The notes under the pieces are model-generated. The model was not told the DNA's origin and searched no databases. It saw only the letters and a list, made by a program, of their open reading frames with translations. The position numbers and the translations under genes are program-made. From an uncultured Clostridium sp. (lineage in GTDB: Bacteria > Bacillota > Clostridia > Lachnospirales > Anaerotignaceae): a stretch of DNA of 10,721 nt. The first letter of the stretch is position 1; every line of letters starts with the position of its first letter. The stretch lies in NCBI GenBank assembly GCA_947246775.1, contig CAMXTM010000045.1, positions 1 through 10,721 on the forward strand, in the 5' to 3' direction. This document shows, one piece after another, positions 1-7,200 of the stretch.

Positions 1-248
1 ATAATTATAATGCTGGAAAAATAAGAATGATTAAAGCATCAATATCTACTGTACCTGATCCAGGCTCTCCATATTCTTATTATACTTTGAAGTTAAAATA
101 TCATAATAGAGATAATACAAATGAAGATAAGAGTGTTATTACTTATGCAGTAGAGGGACATTATGACACGTTAGAAGCTGCTAAAGCAGATAATAAAGAC
201 AATATTAGAGAAGAACTTTTTGGTGATGACAGCGAGGATATAAGGTAG
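1..248 (+). CDS. N-terminal portion of a frameshifted S-layer-type surface protein (5' partial)
   Basis: The reading frame is open from the first base of the window (first full codon at 3) to a TAG at 246-248, so this is the tail of a longer upstream frame. The ATG at 27 has no ribosome binding site before it and is probably internal. The encoded piece is hydrophilic and beta-rich. It carries a GHYDTLEAAK...IREELF stretch that matches GHYGSLQKAE...IKEELF in the next ORF. Homology with that second copy then continues beyond the stop codon, but in the -1-related frame starting about base 230. The piece is therefore best read as the upstream part of the same SLH-anchored protein, cut off by a one-base frameshift. 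Any signal peptide would lie outside the window. What these repeat domains bind is not evident. Confidence 0.6.
   Translation, partial: NYNAGKIRMIKASISTVPDPGSPYSYYTLKLKYHNRDNTNEDKSVITYAVEGHYDTLEAAKADNKDNIREELFGDDSEDIR
230..243 (+). other. Apparent single-base frameshift junction
   Basis: Frame 3 reads GDDSEDIR and stops at 246-248. Frame 2 is open from 230 and reads GYKVDFDGKSAKLFTVFKG, which aligns with GYEGVYSGAGKEFTAFVG of the second repeat copy. Adding one G to the GG at 236-237 (gcgaggata to gcgagggata) restores one continuous frame reading SEGYKVDF. No slippery heptamer of the X XXY YYZ type is visible. The GTG at 281 lacks a ribosome binding site, so independent initiation is unlikely. 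A lost base or a sequencing error fits best. Confidence 0.7.
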
Positions 249-280
249 ATTTTGATGGAAAGTCAGCAAAACTATTTACT

Positions 281-3200
281 GTGTTTAAAGGTGAAAAGGC
301 AATTCAATGTAAAGTAATTGTAAAATCTCGTTTTGTTATAATACCAGAATTACAAAATCAAAGTGGACAAAAAGTAAGTAGCGCTGATGGTTTTATATTA
401 TGTACATATGATTACTCAAGTGACAGAAGATATAAAGTAAAATTAGATAGTGGACATTCTAAAGCAGACAAATATTATTTAAAATTAAATATGCCAGGTG
501 AAGATTATAGTGTTAAATCAGATTATCATACTATTACTAAAGTAGTAGATGGTCATTATGGCTCTTTGCAAAAAGCTGAAAGTGCAAAAGATATTAAAGA
601 AGAACTTTTTGAAGGAAAAGGTTATGAAGGAGTTTATAGCGGAGCTGGAAAAGAGTTTACAGCGTTTGTAGGTGATGACCCTTTCTATTTTACAATCGTT
701 ATAGATGACGAAAAATCAGACGAAAAACTAGATGTAGACCCAACACCTCAACCTGGTTCAAACGATACCTATTTTAGAGTAAAGGGAGCGAACTATGGTG
801 ATGATGGAAAACAATTAGAAAACGTTTATATTATGCCTTACAAGCATGATAGCTACTTTGACTTAGGCTATCAGACCATATTTTATACAGATGATGTAGA
901 CCCAAGCGCATTGAAACCTATTTTTTGGACAAAATTGGGCGTAAATATTTATTCTGGACATGAGGGAGCAGCGGGACAATTGCAAGAAAGTGGCGTGACA
1001 GTGCAAGACTTTTCACAAGGTGCTGTACAGTATTCCGCAGCAGCAGAAAATGGCAAGGGACAAAAAAATTATTGGGTTCGGTTTGTAAAGGTTGCACAAG
1101 GCGCAGAATTGTTTGTAAATGGATTGGAAGAAGATGTCGAAAATGGCGACTATAAAAGAGAAGTGTTCTTGACGAGTATTTATGACAATTTGCATGACAT
1201 CTTTATTGCTAACGTAGGAGATGCGGAATTAAAAGGCTTAAAAGCAGAATTGACAGACGCACAAAATATCAAACTGGACGAATATTGGACAGTAGGCGGT
1301 ACAAACAATGACACATTGGCGGCGTTTACGACAACACTTGCAGGTGTGAGAACAGAAGACGAAGCAGAACAAGTAATGGCATTGGCAAATAATGTTTATT
1401 TAGATTCAGAGTACGCTGAGCTGCCTAATGTCGCAAAAATTCGTTTGTTGCCTGATGGCGAGGGAGAAATTAAAGGTACTTTGACGATTTCAGCAGAGGG
1501 ACAAGAGCCTGTTGTGATTCATTTGACTGGTAATGCTGGTGACCCTAGATTGCTCACCGATGATGTACCTGATGCCGTAAAATATGTGCCTTACTCTGTA
1601 CAGCTATTGCACAATAATAAGTATAGTTGGAATAGTGTTAGTATGAAAATCACATCAGGAAAATTGCCTGATGGGGTAGAGCTAAAAGAAAATGGCGAAA
1701 TCTATGGTACACCAAAAGAAGTAGGCGATTTTACCTTTACGGTGTCCATGACAAATAGCGTACTAACGGCTGCAAATACAAAAAAAGAGTACACCTTGAC
1801 TGTGCTGGAAAATACAAACGAAAACGTTGATGGCGCAACGGATACAGATTATTCTGTAAGTACACGTGTTGGTACAAAAGTTGGTACAGATGATATTGTT
1901 ACAGACATCAACGACCATTTGTTTGTATCAGAGGGTACGTATGGAGAATTTATTGACTTCTGGTTAAATGGTGAAAAATTGGAAGATGGAGTAGATTATG
2001 ATAGTGAGGAAGGTAGTACAAAAATTACGATTCGTAAGCAAACTTTCCAAAATAAGGTTGACAAAACAGGTACAAATACTATCGCAGCAGAGTTCCGTGT
2101 TGGTGGAAATACAAACAATGAGTTAAAACGTTCCGCACAAAACTTTAAAATGAGTAACCCTAAACCAGTGACACCATCGAATCCGTCAACACCGTCGAAA
2201 CCATCGAATCCATCAAAACCATCAGAACCATCAAAACCATCAGAACCATCAAAACCATCAGAACCATCGAATCCATCAAAACCGTCAGAGCCATCAAAAC
2301 CATCAAGACCATCAGGTTCTGGAGGCGGTGGCGGAGGTAGCAGTAGTGGAAGAACAGGCTCTGTAGTAAAACCAAACACTACAGTAGAAGCACCACAGCC
2401 AACCGTTGCACCTCAACCAATTGTAGAAGCGTTGCAACCTATTTTAGAGACAATTGATGTGCCAGCAGAAGTGGCAGACAACAAAGCAAGTGCAAACACA
2501 CCATTAGACCAAGCATTACAAGTTTTGGAAAATGCATTAGAAAAAGCAGCAGGAAATCATGCGCCTGTACAGATTACAGTAAATGTGACAGGGCTAGATA
2601 GCAATTTAGACAATGCAAATATTGTATTGCCAGAACAACTGTTAAATGGCATGGTACAGCAAAACAAGGTATCTATTAAGATTAACGCAGGACATTTGGG
2701 CAATGTGACCTTGCCACAAAAAGCAATAAACGATTTAGTTAGTATGATGCAAGGTGATTTAGAAATTACGTTGCAAAGAATTGGCAACACTGTAAAAATC
2801 ATAATTACAAAAGGTGGACAGGAAGTCAAAGAAGTTAGTGGTGGTATTAAAATTGCGTTTAGTGGTTTAGATAATGGCGAAGTCATTGTATTGATTCAAA
2901 CAGATGATGTAGAAGAAATTGCGAAAAAATCCGTTGTAGAAAATGGCAATGTGTATGCTTTAGTAAAAGGTTCTGGAACTGTGAAAGTGATTTATAATTC
3001 TAAGCAATTTGCAGATGTGTCACAAACAGACTGGTATTATAATCCAGTTACTTTTGTAAATAGTAGGGAGATTTTTGTAGGACTGAATGAAAAAGAATTT
3101 GCGCCAACTGCGACCATGAACCGTGCCATGATGGCAGCAGTATTGCACCGTTTGGAAGATAACATGGATATGAGCGGCGTCAGCACAACATTCCAAGATG

Positions 3201-3553
3201 CAGCACCTAATGATTGGTACTATGAAGATGTACTGTGGGCAGAAAAAGCAGGTGTTATGTTTGGATATAATGAAAATGCATTTGGAGCAAAGGATAAGGT
3301 ATCAAGAGAGCAAATTGCAGGCATTATGTACCAGTATGCAAAATATATCGGAATAGACACGATAGAGCGAGGAGATATGACGCAATTTGTAGATGCTGGA
3401 CAAGTTTCTGCTTGGGCAAATGACGCTACAAGATGGGCAGTAGCAACAGGTTTATTAGTAGGAGATAATGGCAATTTCCGTCCACAAGGAGATGCCTCTC
3501 GTGCAGAAGTTGCTGCCGTTTTAATGAGATTTATAGAAAAACTAGTAAAATAA
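281..3553 (+). CDS. Modular SLH-domain cell-surface protein (main ORF of the frameshifted gene)
   Basis: This is a large extracellular protein anchored to the cell wall by three C-terminal SLH domains, which in this family bind pyruvylated secondary cell-wall polymers. Modules in order: the second repeat copy (to about 712); a region with a NVGDAELKGL...GTLTISA...IHLTGNAG pattern (about 1186-1542) typical of choice-of-anchor/ASPM-like Ig folds; a putative Ig domain (about 1541-1810) with the LPDGVEL...GEIYGTP signature of He_PIG; an X2-like beta domain (about 1912-2150); a Pro-Ser repeat spacer and Gly tract (2174-2350); a beta-rich pre-SLH region (about 2490-2995); then SLH domains at about 3008-3160, 3191-3352 and 3386-3553. 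The GTG at 281 is only the first possible start in this frame. The frame is open from 230, has no ribosome binding site, and almost certainly continues the upstream ORF. The function is unknown, with adhesin or structural roles possible. Domain names are inferred from motifs. Confidence 0.8.
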   Translation: MFKGEKAIQCKVIVKSRFVIIPELQNQSGQKVSSADGFILCTYDYSSDRRYKVKLDSGHSKADKYYLKLNMPGEDYSVKSDYHTITKVVDGHYGSLQKAESAKDIKEELFEGKGYEGVYSGAGKEFTAFVGDDPFYFTIVIDDEKSDEKLDVDPTPQPGSNDTYFRVKGANYGDDGKQLENVYIMPYKHDSYFDLGYQTIFYTDDVDPSALKPIFWTKLGVNIYSGHEGAAGQLQESGVTVQDFSQGAVQYSAAAENGKGQKNYWVRFVKVAQGAELFVNGLEEDVENGDYKREVFLTSIYDNLHDIFIANVGDAELKGLKAELTDAQNIKLDEYWTVGGTNNDTLAAFTTTLAGVRTEDEAEQVMALANNVYLDSEYAELPNVAKIRLLPDGEGEIKGTLTISAEGQEPVVIHLTGNAGDPRLLTDDVPDAVKYVPYSVQLLHNNKYSWNSVSMKITSGKLPDGVELKENGEIYGTPKEVGDFTFTVSMTNSVLTAANTKKEYTLTVLENTNENVDGATDTDYSVSTRVGTKVGTDDIVTDINDHLFVSEGTYGEFIDFWLNGEKLEDGVDYDSEEGSTKITIRKQTFQNKVDKTGTNTIAAEFRVGGNTNNELKRSAQNFKMSNPKPVTPSNPSTPSKPSNPSKPSEPSKPSEPSKPSEPSNPSKPSEPSKPSRPSGSGGGGGGSSSGRTGSVVKPNTTVEAPQPTVAPQPIVEALQPILETIDVPAEVADNKASANTPLDQALQVLENALEKAAGNHAPVQITVNVTGLDSNLDNANIVLPEQLLNGMVQQNKVSIKINAGHLGNVTLPQKAINDLVSMMQGDLEITLQRIGNTVKIIITKGGQEVKEVSGGIKIAFSGLDNGEVIVLIQTDDVEEIAKKSVVENGNVYALVKGSGTVKVIYNSKQFADVSQTDWYYNPVTFVNSREIFVGLNEKEFAPTATMNRAMMAAVLHRLEDNMDMSGVSTTFQDAAPNDWYYEDVLWAEKAGVMFGYNENAFGAKDKVSREQIAGIMYQYAKYIGIDTIERGDMTQFVDAGQVSAWANDATRWAVATGLLVGDNGNFRPQGDASRAEVAAVLMRFIEKLVK
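2174..2314 (+). repeat. 9-bp tandem repeat encoding a Pro-Ser-X spacer
   Basis: Fifteen and two-thirds copies of a CCATCAxAA-type 9-base unit encode PSN, PST, PSK, PSE and PSR triplets. The centre is a near-perfect 18-base PSK-PSE double repeat (about 2213-2266). An 80-base GGT/GGA-rich tract (GSGGGGGG) and a Ser/Gly stretch follow. Such segments usually act as extended wall-spanning linkers between ligand-binding and anchoring domains. The alternating Lys and Glu at the third position gives near-neutral charge. The repeat could vary in copy number between strains. Confidence 0.9.
3008..3553 (+). other. Three SLH (S-layer homology) domains
   Basis: The three repeats begin with FADVSQTDWYY, FQDAAPNDWYY and FVDAGQVSAWA. 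Each ends with a version of the ITRAE motif: MNRAMMAAVL, VSREQIAGIM and ASRAEVAAVL. The order and spacing match complete SLH triplets that form the wall-binding head. The first repeat has NRAM instead of the usual TRAE, so its binding groove may be weakened. The third ends at the protein's C-terminus, just before TAA at 3551-3553. Confidence 0.9.
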
Positions 3554-3562
3554 TGATTTTGT

Positions 3563-3598
3563 GATAGTATGCCCTTGCGCATAGCAAGGGCTGCTATC
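3563..3598 (+). terminator. Strong hairpin after the surface-protein gene, possible terminator
   Basis: An 8-bp inner stem (GCCCTTGC at 3571-3578 with GCAAGGGC at 3584-3591, loop GCATA) sits inside a 5-bp outer stem (GATAG 3563-3567 with CTATC 3594-3598). A small internal loop separates them. It starts 9 bases past the stop codon. The following bases are GTTCCATTGG. The first T run (TTTTT, about 3619-3623) lies some 20 bases downstream, so this is not a textbook Rho-independent terminator. It may end transcription poorly, protect the 3' end of the surface-protein mRNA, or partly insulate the next operon. Confidence 0.5.
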
Positions 3599-3653
3599 GT
3601 TCCATTGGTATCGCATTGTTTTTGTAAAATGGAAAAGGAAGAAATGAGGGAAA

Positions 3654-4217
3654 ATGATGTCGACTGTAGTTTATATTACTATTTTAATTATTGTAATGAT
3701 TGCAGTCATGATATGGCTTCAATCAAGGAGAAAAAAGAAAAAGGAAGAAAAATTTCAAGCAATGAAAAAAATGAGAGAAGATTCTTTAAAAGAGGCTTTG
3801 TCAAATACAATGGAAAGCAAAATAGAAACATCATTGCCTGCACAGTATAGACCTTATGAAATTGAATATTCTACAGGAGAGAATCAGAAAGCAAAAGAAA
3901 AGTTACCACTGTTGCAAATCATTCAAAAAAATAAGATAGTGGAAAAAAAGTATATTTTTCGTGCAAATGAGACGGTTACACTGGGGATTCAGTTTGGGAC
4001 AATAGGGGTATTGAACACATCAGAGGAGGGGGAGGCATGGTGTGAGATATTTTATAAAAAAGGGGCATATTGTGTTCGTTCCTTTGAAAAAAGCAATATT
4101 TATTTGCAAAGAAATAAAAAGATGGCAATTGTAGATAAAATAGGGGTCAAATTAAAATCTGGAGATGTAATAGAGCTTCAAGATATTAGACTCCAAATTT
4201 TTTATATCAAGATGTAG
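3654..4217 (+). CDS. Small membrane protein with a degenerate cytoplasmic FHA-like domain
   Basis: The 187-residue product has one membrane helix at about residues 5-22, followed at once by SRRKKKKEEK. The positive-inside rule therefore places the rest in the cytoplasm. Residues about 31-60 look helical and charged, and residues about 84-187 are beta-rich. That C-terminal part aligns by eye with the FHA domain of the adjacent EssC: VTLG against ISIG, WCEIFYKKGAYCVRSF against HAEMVYQRGKWILQDH, and LKSGDVIELQDIRLQIFYI against LDFGDHINIWGLRMVYM. The phosphothreonine-binding residues are missing: there is no S-x-x-H, and SNG is SNI. It probably acts as a scaffold rather than a phosphopeptide reader. 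Two ATGs are possible. GAGGG at 3646-3650 is 3 bases from 3654 and 6 from 3657, so 3657 may be the true start. It lies 30 bases before essC, the position of essB in canonical loci, but it does not look like EssB. Confidence 0.75.
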   Translation: MMSTVVYITILIIVMIAVMIWLQSRRKKKKEEKFQAMKKMREDSLKEALSNTMESKIETSLPAQYRPYEIEYSTGENQKAKEKLPLLQIIQKNKIVEKKYIFRANETVTLGIQFGTIGVLNTSEEGEAWCEIFYKKGAYCVRSFEKSNIYLQRNKKMAIVDKIGVKLKSGDVIELQDIRLQIFYIKM

Positions 4218-4233
4218 AGAGATTATGTTGTGC

Positions 4234-4240
4234 AAAGGAG
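4234..4240 (+). promoter_or_regulatory. Ribosome binding site that fixes the essC start
   Basis: AAAGGAG lies 7 bases before the ATG at 4248. An in-frame GTG at 4230 would place this motif inside the coding region and has no comparable site of its own. The ATG at 4248 is therefore preferred, giving a protein that begins MSVILSIFSKS. Confidence 0.8.
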
Positions 4241-4247
4241 AAAAGCT

Positions 4248-7200
4248 ATGAGTGTAATACTTTCAATCTTTAGTAAAAGTGCTTTTAAAGAATTTGTGCT
4301 ACCAGCGGTCAATAATACAGAGGTTTCGTTGTTGCTAGAGCATTTTGTATTTCAAATAAAGGAAGACATTGAGCTAAAGCTGGAAACGTTAGATAGTAAG
4401 TGGTTTTTTCAAGGGGAGCAAAAGATACATATTAATAATCAGGATTATGATGGCAAATGTTTAGAAAATCAAGATACCTATTCTTTTACGAGTAAAAACG
4501 GTGAAAATATTGCGATTATGGTTCAAATTGTGGAAAGTCCTTTTACAGTATATTCTAAATTTAGTTTAAAAGAGGTCAATAGCATATCAATAGGAAATGC
4601 AAAAGAAAAGACAATTTCGTATTCTTCCTACTATGGAGGTGCGCAAATTATCTCAGAAAACCATGCAGAAATGGTGTATCAGCGAGGAAAGTGGATATTG
4701 CAAGACCATAGCAGTAATGGTATTTTTGTCAATGATATGCGTGTTTCTGCCAATAGGGTGTTGGACTTTGGCGACCATATCAATATTTGGGGACTGCGTA
4801 TGGTTTATATGGGAGATATGATTGCAATAGATGAGTCTGTAGAAGTGACATTAAATTTGGAAATATTGCATAGAGTCGATGTCAGAAAAATTGCATCAGA
4901 AAAAGGTTTTGATAGTACGCAAACGAGTGAAAAAGTGTATTATCATCGTTCCCCAAGAAATATGGAAGCATTGGATACAGAAAAAATAGAAATAGAGCCA
5001 CCGCCACCACCACAGGAAGAAAACGAAATGCCACTTTTGATGCTGATAGGCCCATCTATGACAATGATGTTGCCTATGATGCTGGGAACAGGTATGGCAA
5101 TTTTGAGTAGCCGTATGAGTGGAGAAATGAGTAGTAGTTATATGTATACAGGATTGATTACAGCAGCTTGTTCGGGTATATTTGGTGCATTTTGGGCAGT
5201 AGCGAATGTGCGTTATGCGAAAAAGAAAGCACGTCAAGAGGAGACAAAACGGTTTGATGCCTATAGTGCGTATTTGATGAAATGTTCTGAAATGGTAAAG
5301 CAAAAGTATTCTCGAAGTATTCAGATATTAAAAGAACGGTATACAGAAGTGCATACGATTATAGAAAACAATAGTACAGTGCCTGATAATTTGTGGGGCA
5401 GAAATCGTACCCATGATGATTTTTTGTATCATAGATTAGGTGAGGGAGATATACCATTTCAAATTGAAATTGATGTACCAAAAGAAAAATTTACGATGAT
5501 AAATGATTCGCTGTCAGATAAACCACAGTTTATCAAAGAAAGCTATAAAACATTGCATGGCGTGCCAGTAGGGATTGATTTAGAAAAAAATACTTTGATT
5601 GGCGTGGTAGGAGGAGAAAATAAAGTTGGTGCTTATCAAGTAGTATATGACTTGGTGGCACAGCTAGCTACACAAAATTGTTATACCGATGTGAAATTAG
5701 CTTTTTTGGCAAAAGATGAAAATAAGAATGGGGAAGACGCATGGAGTTTTGCATTGTGGTTGCCTCATGTGTGGTCACAAAATAAAAAAAATAGATATGT
5801 TGCATTACATTCTTCTGAGGTAAGTGATGTTTGTTATGACTTGACACAGGTGCTTCGCCAAAGGGCAGAAATGGCAGAAACAGATAGGTCACAGGTAGAA
5901 TTTAGTCCACACTATATTTTGTTTGTAGAAGAAGAAGAACTGCTAAAAGATGAGTTAATTAACAAATATATTTTTGATAAAGAGCAAAAATTGGGAATTA
6001 CAACGATTTTGATGGTAGAAAAGTATACGGATTTGCCAAATAGTTGTGAATGTATTATCCAAAATGATGAAGAATATAAGGGCGTGTTTGATTTAAAAAG
6101 CGGACGGAATAATGGCATAGAAATTAAATTTGATGTGATGAACGCAAGCGCCTTGAAAAAAATAGCGATTATGTTGGCAAATATGGAAGTAAACGAGATA
6201 GAAATGGGTGGAGAAATTCCACAAGCGATAACATTTTTAGAAATGTATGGGATTACCTCACTGAAAGAATTAAATGTGTTGGAACGTTGGAAAAAAAATT
6301 GTACGTATGAAAATATGAAGTCGCTGATTGGTATTAAATCAGGAGGACAGTATTGTTACTTGGATTTGCATGAAAAATACCATGGTCCTCATGGACTGGT
6401 TGCAGGTACAACAGGGTCAGGTAAGTCAGAAGTATTACAGACTTATATGCTTTCGCTTGCCTTGAACTTTAGCCCAGATGATATAGGATTTTTTATTATA
6501 GACTATAAAGGCGGCGGCATGGGAAATTTGTTTTCTGACTTGCCACATTTGTTAGGGCAAATATCCAATCTTTCAGGAAACCAAGTACATAGAGCAATGG
6601 TGTCTATTAAAAGCGAAAATCGCCGCCGTCAAAAAGTGTTTAATGAAAATGGTGTTAATAATATCAATGCCTATACACGACTGTATAAAAATGGTGAAGC
6701 AAAACTGCCAGTACCGCATTTGCTGATTATTATAGATGAGTTTGCAGAATTAAAAAGGGAAGAACCTGATTTTATGCGTGAATTGATTAGCGTTGCACAA
6801 GTAGGACGAAGTTTGGGCGTGCATTTGATACTTGCGACACAAAAACCAAGTGGTACAGTAGATGACAATATATGGAGTAACTCAAAATTCCGACTGTGCT
6901 TGAGAGTGCAAGACCGCCAAGATAGTATGGATATGTTGCATAAAGCGGACGCAGCTTATTTGACACAGGCAGGACGTGGCTATTTGCAGGTAGGTAATGA
7001 TGAACTGTATGAGCAATTTCAGTCTGGCTGGAGTGGCGCAGCATATGATGAAGAAACAGGAAGTGTAAAACAGGTCATTGTAAAAATGCTGACAAATACA
7101 GGAAGAACGGGAATTGTAGGAAACTATTTAAAAACGAAAATGAAATCTGCCGCAAAAGTAAAATGGATTACTTATTTGTGTGATGTGGTAAAAAAAGTAG

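Larger units (their letters stand above)
1..712 (+). repeat. Tandem protein-level domain repeat (two copies, about 110-130 residues each)
   Basis: Copy 1 spans about 1-318 and copy 2 about 319-712. Shared landmarks in order are a GHY(D/G)(T/S)L motif, an alanine/lysine-rich helix, I(R/K)EELF, a GY..(D/Y)..G turn, and K.FT.F.G ending in a V-I strand. At the DNA level the 14-base string agaagaactttttg is present in both copies. The segment just after 750 (FRVKGANYGDDGK) resembles the start of copy 1 (NYNAGK), so a third, diverged unit may begin there. Copy 1 lines up with copy 2 only if the frame is shifted near 230-243. Confidence 0.6.

Noticed and set aside
227..248. Programmed -1 ribosomal frameshift at the surface-protein break.
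   Set aside because: No slippery heptamer and no obvious downstream pseudoknot were seen. A lost G explains the data more simply.
2174..2314. Short regular repeats that could suggest a CRISPR array.
   Set aside because: The 9-base unit is continuous, has no unique spacers, and stays in frame as Pro-Ser-X codons.
1996..2379. Minus-strand ORF rich in DGFDG and DGSDG repeats, looking like a calcium-binding or collagen-like protein.
   Set aside because: It is the mirror image of the Pro-Ser-X repeat. There is no ribosome binding site, and the opposite strand has clear domain structure.
3597..3622. Two GTT-containing elements (near 3599 and 3618) as a possible LytTR binding site.
   Set aside because: Neither fits the LytTR consensus well and their spacing is about 19 bases instead of 21-22.
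3605..3630. Promoter-like pair TTGGTA (3605-3610) and TAAAAT (3625-3630).
   Set aside because: The -10-like hexamer is good, but the -35 match is 4 of 6 and the spacer is only 14 bases, too short for a standard housekeeping promoter.
3569..3850. Plus-strand ORF of 93 codons starting in the intergenic hairpin.
   Set aside because: It overlaps the FHA-like membrane protein in another frame, lacks a ribosome binding site, and has a low-complexity Lys/Asn-rich product.
4230..4247. In-frame GTG at 4230 as the essC start.
   Set aside because: The AAAGGAG at 4234-4240 would then lie inside the coding sequence. It is ideally placed for the ATG at 4248.
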